IMG/VR virus record: IMGVR_UViG_3300026479_000007
Coordinates: 1-64,000 of that record
Source: a virus
Strand: one strand, 5' to 3'
DNA length: 64,000 nucleotides
Numbering within the stretch: the stretch's first letter is position 1; each line of letters starts with the position of its first letter. This document shows, piece after piece, positions 21,594-31,485 of this stretch. The notes under the pieces are model-generated. The model made no database searches. It worked only from the letters and a program-made list of their open reading frames with translations, and was not told the origin of the DNA. A program made the position numbers and the translations under genes.

Positions 21594-24500
21594 TGGACTA
21601 ATTCTTTTACTTTATTAACTTCACCTTTATTACTTGAATGACTTAAATCAAAAACTGAAATACCAGCTTTCGGATTATCTTTCATTTGTTCATCAGTTAA
21701 CATTCTTCTATCCTTTGAAACTTGTATTATATTATCAACGAAATCTTTAATTTCATTTTTGTGAGTAATAATCCATATGTTTTTATATTTATCTTTTAAG
21801 TAATAAAAAACAGATTGCATAGCAATAGTTAAATCATCATCTAAAGAACCAAAACCTTCATCAATAATACATAAAGATGGTTTAGTTAAAGAACTTACAA
21901 AATGCAATGAATCCCTTATAGCAACACTACCAATAAACTTTTGTGCACCAGAAGCCATAGACATTGGAAGACCATCTCTTTCCAAAGAGTTGAAATAGAA
22001 AAATTCTTTAATGTCTCCATTACTCTTTATAGTTAATTCTACTTTAAAATCTACTAAATTTTTCAAAATAGAATTTATTTTATAATTTATAACAGGAAGT
22101 TTTTTCTTAATAATTCTAGCAGGTATACCATCTCTATGTACTGCTTGTAAATATATAGCGTATTTACTAAATGAAGATTCAGCTTTTTTGATAACTTCTA
22201 ACTTTTCTTCTAAATTTTCTATATTATTTTCTGATATTCTAATTTCTGATTTAATAGAAGTTAATTTATCGTTCAATTGATTAATTATTAATTTTAAAGA
22301 CTTCTTTTCATCTTCATAAAGTTTTATTTTTAAATTTATATCTTTATTACTTTCAATTGAATTTTTATTTGTCTCTAAAATGGAAATATCTTTTTCTACA
22401 CTTTCTAATTCTTTATTTAATGATAAGTTTTCATTTTTTAAATTTTCTAATTCCTTACTTTTCGATTCAACTAAATTATTATGCTTCTTTATATCATCTA
22501 TTTTCATAGAAGTTTCCAAAGATTCTTTAAGGTTATCAATTTTTATTTTCCTTTCTTTTAGTGAGTTTTTTATTGAACCTAATTTATTTTGTTTTTTATC
22601 AAAAGTTATATTGTGAGAAACTATATCTTCAGCATTTTTTAATTCAATATTCTTGTTTTTTAAAGAGATTTCCCCTCTTTCAATATCTGAAGTGCATTTT
22701 TTTTCTAATTCTAAATCAGCTTTTTGTTCTACATTTCCACAAGTAGGACATTTTTTACCTTTAGATATTTCTAACTTATCTCTTAATTTAGACAAGGCAG
22801 ATTCTATTTCTAATATTTTAGAATTTAAAGGTTTTACATCTATCTCTTTTTGTTTAGGATTCTCTTCAACCCAACTCATTATAGAATTATATTCTTTTTT
22901 TTCTGTTTCAAAAAATGACCTTTCTTCTTTTAATTTTCTTTCAATTTCACTAACCGTAAGAACATTATCTTGAGGGATTTCTTTCTTATAATTAATAGAC
23001 AACCAATCTGTCAAATCCTTTTGAGAACTATTATTGTTATCTATTTTTTCTTTTGTTTTTTCTATAATTTTATTTGCTGAATCTACATCTTTATATTTTG
23101 TTTCTTCTACTTTTATTAAAGTTTTTGTTAACTCTAATATTTCACCTTCTTGATTTTCAACTAATTTTTCAGTATCTAACTTTTCATCTTGATATTGTTT
23201 TAGTGAAGTTTTGTTACTTTTAATTGATTCTTTTTCTTTTTCTATAGATTCTTGATGTTCTTTAGAGCTTCCTAAAAATTTCTGCTTTGCTTTTATGTCG
23301 TTAAAAGTCTTTTTAGCAAATTCGTACCTATCCCTAAAAATTTCAAGCCCTAAATATTTGTTGATTAAATCATTTTTAGGTTGTTGACTCATATCTAAAA
23401 AGTTACCCTCACCCCCTTGAGCTTGTAAAACAATTTTAGTGAAGTCATCAAATGTACCTATAGAATCAATTATAATATTATTTCTTTCTTTTTTTTCTGT
23501 TGCAGCTTTTTCGGAATCTATAGAAACCCACTTCTCTTTACCTTCCTCATCAGTTTTTAAAACTTTATATTCAACCCCATATGAAACATCATAAGTGCCA
23601 TCTTTTTTAGTTTTAACTTTTACAGTTCTTTCAATATAGTACTTTTGAGAATCTATAGTTAAATAAATTCTACCACCAGCTTTATCATCTTTGGTGTACA
23701 TATTAGTTAATCTATATGGTTCTCCACCGCCTAATATTTTTCTGTAAGCAATCCAAACTAAAGCTCTAATGATGTTTGTTTTACCACTAAAGTTTTTACC
23801 GAAAATACCAGTTACACTAGTCATTTTATTGAAATCAAATGTAGTTTTCTCTGAAGGGAAACCAAATAAATTCCATACTTCTAAACTATCTAAAAACCAT
23901 TTTTTACCTTTAGTTATTAAATAATTTAATTCTTCATCTATTTTTCTTGATAACTCTAAAACTTCTTCTTCATTATCATATTCACTATTTTCAACAAATT
24001 CTTTTAATAAATCTTCAAATTCATCTGTATTCGAATAATCAATGTCATCATCAATAGATAATTCGTCAATCTCATCTTCTTTACTTATATATTTACAATC
24101 AATATTGATAATTTCACAACCATATTTGTTTTTAATAAACTTTTCTATTTGCTTTTCTTTTTCAACAGAATAATTTTCTTCATATTCCTCCCATACAATA
24201 GAAACTTTTGTTTTTTTAGGATTATTAGATAATTTTAAATCTTCTAACCTTTCTTCAAACAATTCTCCTTTTGAAATGTGTAAACTAGAAAATCCATAGT
24301 TATTAGGTATAAATTTTCTTTCAAACTTTTTAGTTTCTAAATTCCAAATAATATAACCTTTATCAATACTTTCACCATAATCTTGCTGTATTAAAGACCC
24401 AGGATAAGCTACATTTTCAATAGAAGAATCTTTTAAAGAAAAAGCTTGGTGTTCATGAATATCTCCTAACATGACTATATCGAAGTTATTAAAGCTACTT

Positions 24501-25090
24501 AACTTCATCATATATTCATTAGAATGTAACTCATAACCATTATTTCCTCTAGAGCCATAAATGGGCCCATGATACATAGCAATATAAGTTTTGTTTTTAT
24601 CCTTCTTACTTAGAGTTAATATTTCATCATCCAGACAAGAATAAATACCGTAAACAATATCATCTTCAATATTGTAAAAACCACTATGTAAAAAAAAGAA
24701 AATACCATTTCCTTCACCTACGTGTATAGGTAAGTCTTTTGCATCTTTTTCTACAATATAACCGCCATTAACTAAATCAATTATTGGTTCAATTGCATTA
24801 CCTTGGTCTAAAGATTGTAGATTTAAATCATGATTACCTAAAATTAAATCAACTGGTGCTATTTTAGACAATTCTTTTAAAAACCAACCAGCTAACTGTA
24901 CAGCTTTTGGAGAAAGAGTTATTTTAATATGAAATAAATCTCCAGTTAAAGCTATCCTTCTAGGCTTTTGTTTTTTTAAATCTTTTATAGTTTCTTCAAA
25001 AACTTCTCTATATTCTTGATGCCTACTTCCGTATCTAATATGAATATCAGATAAATGTGCTATTGAATTTTTAATTGTAACTTTACTCAT
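21590..25090 (-). CDS. Fused Mre11-Rad50 (SbcD-SbcC) recombination nuclease/ATPase
   Basis: The 1166-residue polypeptide joins two proteins that are normally separate (T4 gp47 and gp46). The N-terminal calcineurin-like nuclease has LSDIHIRYG (D15, H17), LTGDLFH, LGNHD, MYHGP and MLGDIHEH. From about residue 400 comes the Rad50 ATPase: Walker A FGKNFSGKTN (near 430), long coiled coils, a zinc hook CPTCGN (near 778), signature-like MASGAQKF, Walker B SLCIIDEGFGSLD (near 1075) and the late His-switch ITHKNE. An acidic linker (about 340-390) joins the halves. The complex processes DNA ends for recombination-dependent replication. It heads a minus-strand replication block and overlaps the effector gene's stop by 4 bases. 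Confidence 0.92.
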   Translation of the reverse strand: MSKVTIKNSIAHLSDIHIRYGSRHQEYREVFEETIKDLKKQKPRRIALTGDLFHIKITLSPKAVQLAGWFLKELSKIAPVDLILGNHDLNLQSLDQGNAIEPIIDLVNGGYIVEKDAKDLPIHVGEGNGIFFFLHSGFYNIEDDIVYGIYSCLDDEILTLSKKDKNKTYIAMYHGPIYGSRGNNGYELHSNEYMMKLSSFNNFDIVMLGDIHEHQAFSLKDSSIENVAYPGSLIQQDYGESIDKGYIIWNLETKKFERKFIPNNYGFSSLHISKGELFEERLEDLKLSNNPKKTKVSIVWEEYEENYSVEKEKQIEKFIKNKYGCEIINIDCKYISKEDEIDELSIDDDIDYSNTDEFEDLLKEFVENSEYDNEEEVLELSRKIDEELNYLITKGKKWFLDSLEVWNLFGFPSEKTTFDFNKMTSVTGIFGKNFSGKTNIIRALVWIAYRKILGGGEPYRLTNMYTKDDKAGGRIYLTIDSQKYYIERTVKVKTKKDGTYDVSYGVEYKVLKTDEEGKEKWVSIDSEKAATEKKERNNIIIDSIGTFDDFTKIVLQAQGGEGNFLDMSQQPKNDLINKYLGLEIFRDRYEFAKKTFNDIKAKQKFLGSSKEHQESIEKEKESIKSNKTSLKQYQDEKLDTEKLVENQEGEILELTKTLIKVEETKYKDVDSANKIIEKTKEKIDNNNSSQKDLTDWLSINYKKEIPQDNVLTVSEIERKLKEERSFFETEKKEYNSIMSWVEENPKQKEIDVKPLNSKILEIESALSKLRDKLEISKGKKCPTCGNVEQKADLELEKKCTSDIERGEISLKNKNIELKNAEDIVSHNITFDKKQNKLGSIKNSLKERKIKIDNLKESLETSMKIDDIKKHNNLVESKSKELENLKNENLSLNKELESVEKDISILETNKNSIESNKDINLKIKLYEDEKKSLKLIINQLNDKLTSIKSEIRISENNIENLEEKLEVIKKAESSFSKYAIYLQAVHRDGIPARIIKKKLPVINYKINSILKNLVDFKVELTIKSNGDIKEFFYFNSLERDGLPMSMASGAQKFIGSVAIRDSLHFVSSLTKPSLCIIDEGFGSLDDDLTIAMQSVFYYLKDKYKNIWIITHKNEIKDFVDNIIQVSKDRRMLTDEQMKDNPKAGISVFDLSHSSNKGEVNKVKELVH

Positions 25091-25102
25091 TATATTAATT
25101 AT

Positions 25103-26146
25103 TTAAAGATTTGTTTTTTTTAATATTTGCCATTCTTGTCTTACTTTATTTACATCAACTATTTCATTATCTTGTTTATTAAAATTAATAGAAAATTCAT
25201 GGAATATTTTTTGAAAATTTTCATCTCTAGACATTTTCAATAAATTTATTGTAGCATTTTTACCATATTTTTTAAGATAATTATCAATGTCATCTGGAAT
25301 TTCAACAAAATATACTTTTAATCCATATGAAGTTAGTTTATTATAAATTTGAATACTATCAACTAATGCGTCTTCATCTAAACATAGAACAACTCTAGTG
25401 TTGTGTTCTACAAATTTTTTAATTATTACATTTGCAGGTTCCTTACCTAACATAGGAAGTGCATTATAAATTGAAGCCATATCAAAAACTCCTTCGACTA
25501 AAAAAACAGGTATATCAAAATTAATATTTTTAGAATTAAAAATAATATCAACTCTTGCCACTTCTTCTTTTGGTGGTCCCATATAATTTGGTTTAACTAA
25601 ACCATAATAAGACCTTCCTACATAATAATTAACTTGACCACGTTCATTATAAGAGGGGAATATAATTCTATATTTTCTATCTCCTAAATTTTCAGTATAT
25701 CCTATATTGTATTTTTTAATCTTATCCCAAGTCCAACCTCTTTCAGAAAGCATATATTTAACTGCTGACTTATAATATTTAGAATTACTCTTTTTGGACA
25801 AATATTTAAAACCTTCTGGTAAAGAACAAGTTACTAAATCGCTATACTCTTCTGGTTTTTGTTTTTTCTGGAAAGATTTTGTTGTTGGTAAAACTAAATT
25901 TAATCTTCTTAAATCTTCCTGATTGCCATAATCTGAAATCAACTTAGAGACATGACCTTTATATCTACATTTCCAACAGTGAAATATATTACTCTTGGAG
26001 TTATAAGCAAGATTGTATTTATCTTCATCATTTATACAAACTTTAGTCTTGCAATTAAATTCATATTCTTTAAGTTCTCCATCTCTTTTAGGAGAACCTA
26101 AAATTCTTTCTAAAATATTCAGTACAACTTGCTTATTGTTTTCCAT
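25103..26146 (-). CDS. DnaG-type DNA primase
   Basis: The 347-residue protein has an N-terminal zinc domain (C32, C37, C57, C60; FHCWKCRYKGHVSKL) and a TOPRIM catalytic core with FLVEGVFDM and VVLCLDEDAL, followed by VEIPDDIDNYLKKYG. The basic middle segment (RKYRIIFPSYNERGQVNYYV) matches the RNA-polymerase fold of DnaG-like primases. No helicase domain is fused, so a separate replicative helicase is expected outside the window. It lies 12 bases upstream of the Mre11-Rad50 fusion gene and has its own host-type promoter. Confidence 0.88.
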   Translation of the reverse strand: MENNKQVVLNILERILGSPKRDGELKEYEFNCKTKVCINDEDKYNLAYNSKSNIFHCWKCRYKGHVSKLISDYGNQEDLRRLNLVLPTTKSFQKKQKPEEYSDLVTCSLPEGFKYLSKKSNSKYYKSAVKYMLSERGWTWDKIKKYNIGYTENLGDRKYRIIFPSYNERGQVNYYVGRSYYGLVKPNYMGPPKEEVARVDIIFNSKNINFDIPVFLVEGVFDMASIYNALPMLGKEPANVIIKKFVEHNTRVVLCLDEDALVDSIQIYNKLTSYGLKVYFVEIPDDIDNYLKKYGKNATINLLKMSRDENFQKIFHEFSINFNKQDNEIVDVNKVRQEWQILKKTNL

Positions 26147-26163
26147 AGATATGTTTGTGGAAA

Positions 26164-26195
26164 CAAATATAGTGTAAAATTATTTTTAAAACAAT
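26164..26195 (-). promoter_or_regulatory. Bacteroidota-type promoter (TTG-N20-TATATTTG)
   Basis: TATATTTG (26171-26164) lies 17 bases upstream of the primase start, with ATTG about 20 bases further upstream. The spacing equals that of the promoter at 105-136. Confidence 0.6.
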
Positions 26196-26196
26196 T

Positions 26197-26781
26197 TTAT
26201 TTTATTTCTTTTTCTTTATTGAGATTTTTATTAGTTATATTTCTAGTTACAATATCAGCATAACCCACAACATAAGCATCAGACATATCAAAATTTTCAT
26301 CCATAAGCTTGTGAGTTTTTTTTGAGTATTTCCAATTTATTTGAGGTTCTTTTTCTACAACTTTTTCCCAAATTAAATATTTTTTATTGGTAGCACTTTT
26401 TGGAATAACTAAACTAGGAAATGCAGTTTTTCTAGCAGTGTTAACATTATAATATCTAGGTTCTATTTTAAATTTTCTATACAAATAAGAACTAATAAAT
26501 GCATTCATAGTAGTAAGTTTTTGTATAGTTTCTGCATTTGAAAACTTTCCTTTAAAAGCTTTTAAAGGTTCTTCTATTGATATGTGTTCTAATTTATTTT
26601 CTCCATTTTCTAAATTTATAGCTAAACTTAATTGTTCAAAATGTTCAACAAAATCATCTAACCTTTGAAACAGATTTGTTTTAGGTTTGAATTTTATATA
26701 TTCTAAATTACAAAGTTTATCATTTTTATCAAATAAAGCTATGCCAATTACAGTTGTAGATATATCTAGTCCTAAAGTCAT
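26197..26781 (-). CDS. RuvC-like Holliday-junction resolvase
   Basis: The 194-residue protein has an RNase H-fold resolvase pattern: first acidic strand TLGLDISTTVIGIALFD (D6), second acidic site HISIEEPLK (about 67-75) and terminal acidic pair MDENFDMSDAYVVGYAD. The insert with GKFSNAETIQKLTTMNAF and VNTARKTAFPS matches the RuvC-type body. It probably resolves branched replication/recombination DNA before packaging, a role filled by endonuclease VII in T4. Its own TATATTTG box lies upstream and the primase promoter lies after its stop. Confidence 0.82.
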   Translation of the reverse strand: MTLGLDISTTVIGIALFDKNDKLCNLEYIKFKPKTNLFQRLDDFVEHFEQLSLAINLENGENKLEHISIEEPLKAFKGKFSNAETIQKLTTMNAFISSYLYRKFKIEPRYYNVNTARKTAFPSLVIPKSATNKKYLIWEKVVEKEPQINWKYSKKTHKLMDENFDMSDAYVVGYADIVTRNITNKNLNKEKEIK

Positions 26782-26808
26782 TTTTTCGTATTTTTAATAT
26801 GAGTTTTG

Positions 26809-26816
26809 CAAATATA
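26809..26816 (-). promoter_or_regulatory. Bacteroidota-type -7 element (TATATTTG)
   Basis: Exact TATATTTG 28 bases upstream of the resolvase ATG; a second TACTTTG-like stretch lies a little upstream. No clear -33 box. Confidence 0.5.
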
Positions 26817-26865
26817 AACTCAAAGTATAATATATGTTTTTTAATTAAAAAATAAATAGTAATTT

Positions 26866-26897
26866 CAAAAAAAAAAAGCCTTCTATAAAGAAGGCTT
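26866..26897 (-). terminator. Intrinsic terminator
   Basis: AAGCCTTC / GAAGGCTT hairpin followed on the minus strand by a long U run. It ends the minus-strand structural block whose last gene stops at 26919. Confidence 0.85.
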
Positions 26898-26918
26898 GTA
26901 TATTTTTTTGTTATTATT

Positions 26919-28070
26919 CTACATTTCTAAATTAATCTCAAAAGTAACTGCATTTACATAAGTTTTCAAAACAGGTTCACTCATTTTCGCTACTGCAATT
27001 AATTCTCCAAATGCATTATATAAACCGACTTCAGTTATATATATATCATCATAATTAACTATTGGAGTTGCACTATTTAATTGAGATATAGCTTTTTCTT
27101 TATCCCAAGTTGGGTTATTTGATATAAAAAACTCTTGAGGCATAGCTATACAAACAGAAGTCATCTTAAAAGAAGTGTCTACATCTTGATAAGAAAGTAT
27201 AGCTCCTTCTAAAGAATTATTAGAAAGACTATTACCAGTGAAATAAATATTTGTTTTATCATCAACATCAATACCAGTATAAGGTGAACCACTTTCTGTA
27301 AAACCTGAACTCCAAGGAATGTTGTTTACAATTTGAGGATGAGTTATAACAACGTAACCTTTATCTAATACTGCAAACCCACATGGTACATCGTAATTAT
27401 AACCATCTCTACCATCTGGATAACCAGCAGTAACTGAAACTGCATAATTACCATTTGTTCTTTGGTCAGTATTATAAAAATCTTTTACTTCTGAATAAGA
27501 AGTTGCACCTGGTCTATCTTTATATTCTCCAGTTGGATTCCAAGAAGTAGAAGAAGAATTATCTATAGCATCTCCCAATTCATTTCTAGTTTTACCTGAA
27601 TAAGGTTTATTTATATCATCTGAAAATAAAAATACAATATTATCCCCTAATAAAACATTAGATTCTCTCTTTAAAGGTTTTGTAGCTGTGTATGTACTTG
27701 AATACAAAGTGACACCAGAAAGCTCACCAGGAGTAGTACTACCTGTAACTGGAACTGTCATTTCAATTGTTCTACCATCTATAAATTCACTATAACTATC
27801 TGCAGGTATAGGAACAATTACTGCTTGGTCTACATTTAATTGCTGTAATTCAGGAAATACTTCTGAAACTCTACTTGTTGTAGGAAACTTACTTTCTTTA
27901 TAAGGCAAATTGAATGATGTAAAATAATTACCTTTATTATTTGTTAAGCTTGTTCTATCGCAAAGAGTAAATTTTAAATTTTCTTCAAAGACACTTTTGA
28001 TTCTTGAACTTTCTCTTTGTAAAGCCACATATGAATCTACCTTTTTTGTAAATCTTGAATCTGCAATCAT
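26919..28070 (-). CDS. Tail/baseplate-type virion protein
   Basis: This 383-residue beta-rich protein has a helical N-terminus (RFTKKVDSYVALQRESSRIK) and ends with DIYITEVGLYNAFGELIAVA followed by a short strand. That C-terminal module is shared with the gene at 29242 (DTYITEVGILDGEGNLVAVG). This module is familiar from phage tail proteins, so a baseplate or fibre-attachment role is likely. It is the last gene of a four-gene minus-strand virion block. Confidence 0.65.
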   Translation of the reverse strand: MIADSRFTKKVDSYVALQRESSRIKSVFEENLKFTLCDRTSLTNNKGNYFTSFNLPYKESKFPTTSRVSEVFPELQQLNVDQAVIVPIPADSYSEFIDGRTIEMTVPVTGSTTPGELSGVTLYSSTYTATKPLKRESNVLLGDNIVFLFSDDINKPYSGKTRNELGDAIDNSSSTSWNPTGEYKDRPGATSYSEVKDFYNTDQRTNGNYAVSVTAGYPDGRDGYNYDVPCGFAVLDKGYVVITHPQIVNNIPWSSGFTESGSPYTGIDVDDKTNIYFTGNSLSNNSLEGAILSYQDVDTSFKMTSVCIAMPQEFFISNNPTWDKEKAISQLNSATPIVNYDDIYITEVGLYNAFGELIAVAKMSEPVLKTYVNAVTFEINLEM

Positions 28071-28095
28071 TTTATTTTTTTATTTATTTGTTTGT

Positions 28096-28521
28096 TTATC
28101 TAGTTAAAATATTATCAGCAGCACCAATAGATTGAGGTGCTATTATTTTTCTTGTATATTTAAATTCTAATTTAAATTCACCAATATCACCAGCACCTAC
28201 TAAATCATTAGATGGATTTCCGTAAAACTGAAAATCTATTGTTTTACTTCTTGTTGAACCAGTAGGACTCAATACTTGTCTGCCTTCTTTAGTTGTATCT
28301 ACCCACTTTATAAGTGCTTGCCTTAACCCTTCATCAAATTGGTCCATTACTTGCCAATCATTATAAGAAATTTCCATATTTCCTTCATCAATAACATCTT
28401 GTAAAGGAGTTTTGCTTTGTGTTGAAGTTGTTGCAACTTGTGGACCTAACCTTCTAGTTAAAGGTGTTTTAACAAAGTCTGTTGCGGTTTTTCTTGCTGG
28501 GCTTATATTATTTTTGTTCAT
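28096..28521 (-). CDS. Probable virion protein
   Basis: This 141-residue protein has a flexible basic N-terminus (NISPARKTATDFVKTPLTRR), a helix around EGLRQALIKWVDTTKEGRQV and a beta-rich end (KLEFKYTRKIIAPQS). There is no known motif. Assignment as virion protein rests only on its place between tail-type genes, 10 and 25 bases from its neighbours. Confidence 0.6.
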   Translation of the reverse strand: MNKNNISPARKTATDFVKTPLTRRLGPQVATTSTQSKTPLQDVIDEGNMEISYNDWQVMDQFDEGLRQALIKWVDTTKEGRQVLSPTGSTRSKTIDFQFYGNPSNDLVGAGDIGEFKLEFKYTRKIIAPQSIGAADNILTR

Positions 28522-28531
28522 AATTTATTAT

Positions 28532-29221
28532 TTATAATTTTGTTCCAAAACTTTGAGGAGTTTTGATAGAAGAAGCTTTTTGAAAAGCTTTTTTAGTTGT
28601 TTTAAGGATGTTTGATTTTTCAAATTGAATTGTACAAACATTATTGTCATCTTCTATTGTAGGATATAGTATTCTTATTCTATAACCTGGTGTAGTTTCT
28701 GTAGCTTCTTTCAAATTAATAATCAATTCATTGTCTTTAACTTGATTTTCTCCAAAATTCTTTGGAAGTAATTCATAAGTAGATTCTAGAGTAGGCTCTT
28801 CATCTAAAAGAGTTAATAATTCTTGAGTGAATACTGTTGGTATCTTACTTAAATCTTTATTTAAATCAACTGTAATATCTCCTTGACTAGTTGTATATTC
28901 TAAACTTTCATCTCCATCTCCTAAAACAGATTCATTTGGAGAAATTAAATATTTTAAAGCTCTTCCTTTTGCTCCAGTTATATTTCCTTCATTTTCTCCT
29001 GATAAATCTGGCACTTGTCCTGATTCTAAATTATAAGGAATTTTATAATTTACGTCAGCATCTCCCAAAGAGAATCTTTCTATTTTTAATCTATCTATTT
29101 TTGTACCATCTGAAAGTTCGACAAACCTAGGATGATTGTTATCTTGAAATAAATATTGCCTTCCTATCTCTGTTAAATAAGCTGTGGCGTAAACTGTATC
29201 TGCTGATGCTATTGCTCCCAT
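28532..29221 (-). CDS. Baseplate-type virion protein
   Basis: The 229-residue protein opens with VYATAYLTEIGRQYLFQ and DRLKIERFSLGDADVNYKIP. The gene at 29242 opens the same way (INVKLTDVGRRQLSLG then SDREVDYSI), so the two share an N-terminal domain. The rest is acidic and beta-rich with TPGYRIRILYPTIEDD near the C-terminus. A shared module at the N-terminus suggests binding to a common partner in the tail. Function otherwise unknown. Confidence 0.65.
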   Translation of the reverse strand: MGAIASADTVYATAYLTEIGRQYLFQDNNHPRFVELSDGTKIDRLKIERFSLGDADVNYKIPYNLESGQVPDLSGENEGNITGAKGRALKYLISPNESVLGDGDESLEYTTSQGDITVDLNKDLSKIPTVFTQELLTLLDEEPTLESTYELLPKNFGENQVKDNELIINLKEATETTPGYRIRILYPTIEDDNNVCTIQFEKSNILKTTKKAFQKASSIKTPQSFGTKL

Positions 29222-29241
29222 ATATTTTTATTTTATTTTTT

Positions 29242-31302
29242 TTAAAAGTCTATTTGTAATTGAAATGTTAAAAATCTTCCTTCATTTTTTTTGATTGGAT
29301 ATGTAGGTTTTCCTACAGCTACTAAATTACCTTCTCCATCTAATATTCCAACTTCTGTTATGTATGTATCACTATCTAAAGTATCATCAAAAGAACCATT
29401 TATAGAACTATTGAAAGAATCGTTTTTTGCAAAAGTAGTAATAACTGTTTTGTAAGTAGTTGCCATTATGTCTGATTTTAAATTACCAAACAAAAAGGAT
29501 TCATCTCCAAATGTGAGACCAGTTGTAGAGTGGTCAGAATTATCAGTGAAAATATTATCTAAAACATAAGTTGTACCACTATCATAATCTTCTTGAGAAA
29601 TAATAAATTGAAATGCGTTTAAATCTCTAGCATCTATTGTATTATCAGAAGTGCTACCTGTATAAATACCATTACCAACTCCATTTGAAATAAGTTTCCA
29701 ACTATTCGAATTCACATCTTCAATAGTTGCTACCGCATTTGGGTCATCTACTTCTGCCACTAAAAGTTGTACTTTATTAGCATTCCATCCAGTACCTGAA
29801 TAAGAAGAAGAAGATAACATATCTTGACTATTTCTAAGATAAGGAAAAGTGTTTGTTGGAAAAGTAGCAGATAAATATTGATAATTACCTGAATCATCAA
29901 CTTGTCCATTTAATTTTTGAATATATCCACAATGTAATGATTTTGGATATCCAAAAGTAGTGTCTGGGGAAGTTGCTGAAAATGTTGATTCACTCTCCGT
30001 TAAATAAGTTACAAAATAAGTTTTTCCAGATTTAACTAAACCAGTAGCTTGAGAAGTAGTTAAGGGATATTTAGGAACTCCTATAGTTGAAATATTCAAT
30101 GGAGGTATTGTGTAATTTCTATTAGACTTATAAGTTAATGAATTAAGTAACTCTGGGTCTGTTATGACTGCTATTTTTAATTTGTGATAAACTCTACCAA
30201 CCACATTAGATGAACTAGTTACTCCATCCTTTAAATTTCTATAAGTTGTATTGCTAAAATCATCAATTTCAGTATCTCCATCTATATCATATAAAGTAAG
30301 ACCATAAGAAAGAGTTTTTCCATTATCTCCTGATATATTATGCCACATAACATTAGGCAAATCAATTCTAACTGTTTTCTCTAAAAGTTGTTCAGCATAA
30401 GTATTACCTGTAAATTCATTTGTGTAATGTAAAATACCAACAGCTTGAGTATCTCCTGTAAAACCAAGATATTGTTTAGTTCCATTATATTCTATAGAAC
30501 CATAAGAAGTATAACCGCTAACAACATTTAAAGGTCTACCAACAACTGATTGAGTCCTTACTATATTCATATTCCATAAAGAAGGGTTTACAGTTGTTCC
30601 AGTTCCGTAATAATTTTCTCCTCCATTAAATGGATAAAAGTATGCATTAATTATTTGTGAAGTAGAAACCACCCCCCCAAAATCTGGTATTGGTCTATCT
30701 AAACTAATGTCAGTACTTCCATTTGTACTAGTCACTCTATACCATAAACCAACTGTTGGATTAACTGTATCTATTATATTACCAGAATATGTTTTACCAC
30801 TATTTTGTATTGGCTCCCAAGGAATATAAACCAAATCTCCTGCATTCGGATAATAATCACTAGGTGACAGATTATCTAAAGTAACTGTATAACCTCCATC
30901 AATTGGAGAGGTTGCATAAGTTATAGTGTTTGACCCCAACAACTTAGAAGTGTCTACAGCTGTAGTTGCAGTTAAACTTGTCGTTCCAGTAAAAAAACCA
31001 TAACTTTCAGTAGCTCCTGTTGAAAATTGTTTAGATGAAACTAATTGATTTCCCTCTAAAGTTATAGGCTGTGAACCATCAAAATTAGTTGAAATAATAG
31101 GATTATCATCTAAAGGAGATAAGATTCTATTATTAGAAATGTCATATCTCATAGGATTTCCTCTATCAATAGAATAATCAACTTCTCTATCAGATAAAAC
31201 AGCACTAACAAAAGTTAAGTTACCCAAAGACAATTGTCTTCTCCCAACATCAGTTAATTTGACGTTTATAAAAGTTTTAGGTTCATTTAAAATATATCCC
31301 AT
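29242..31302 (-). CDS. Large tail/baseplate-type virion protein
   Basis: This 686-residue protein is rich in Ser, Thr, Gly and Tyr with continuous beta patterning and no coiled coil. The N-terminal module (KLTDVGRRQL, SDREVDYSID) is shared with the gene at 28532, and the C-terminal module (YITEVGILDGEGNLVAVG) with the gene at 26919, so it joins two modules found singly in its neighbours. It is the first gene of the minus-strand virion block and diverges from the plus-strand tail genes. Confidence 0.65.
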   Translation of the reverse strand: MGYILNEPKTFINVKLTDVGRRQLSLGNLTFVSAVLSDREVDYSIDRGNPMRYDISNNRILSPLDDNPIISTNFDGSQPITLEGNQLVSSKQFSTGATESYGFFTGTTSLTATTAVDTSKLLGSNTITYATSPIDGGYTVTLDNLSPSDYYPNAGDLVYIPWEPIQNSGKTYSGNIIDTVNPTVGLWYRVTSTNGSTDISLDRPIPDFGGVVSTSQIINAYFYPFNGGENYYGTGTTVNPSLWNMNIVRTQSVVGRPLNVVSGYTSYGSIEYNGTKQYLGFTGDTQAVGILHYTNEFTGNTYAEQLLEKTVRIDLPNVMWHNISGDNGKTLSYGLTLYDIDGDTEIDDFSNTTYRNLKDGVTSSSNVVGRVYHKLKIAVITDPELLNSLTYKSNRNYTIPPLNISTIGVPKYPLTTSQATGLVKSGKTYFVTYLTESESTFSATSPDTTFGYPKSLHCGYIQKLNGQVDDSGNYQYLSATFPTNTFPYLRNSQDMLSSSSYSGTGWNANKVQLLVAEVDDPNAVATIEDVNSNSWKLISNGVGNGIYTGSTSDNTIDARDLNAFQFIISQEDYDSGTTYVLDNIFTDNSDHSTTGLTFGDESFLFGNLKSDIMATTYKTVITTFAKNDSFNSSINGSFDDTLDSDTYITEVGILDGEGNLVAVGKPTYPIKKNEGRFLTFQLQIDF

Positions 31303-31485
31303 TTTCTATTTACTCTTTTTAGGAATTTTTTATAATATAACTTTAAAAGTTTTAAAGTAAACTTTTATTTGTTTACTTTAAAAAAATATTTCTTTCCTAT
31401 AGAAATAAATATAGTATTAAAAAAAAATAAAATTTATTTATATAAGTTTTTTTATAACTAAATATTTATCATTAAAGTATTTTAA

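Noticed and set aside
26197-26781. Reading the RuvC-like gene as a Cas-type or transposon nuclease
   Set aside because: Its size, the terminal acidic pair and its place beside primase and Mre11-Rad50 fit a phage resolvase; no repeats or guide-RNA features lie nearby.
31303-31485. An origin of replication in the AT-rich divergent gap
   Set aside because: The gap is AT-rich like all intergenic DNA here; no iterons or strong inverted repeats are visible.
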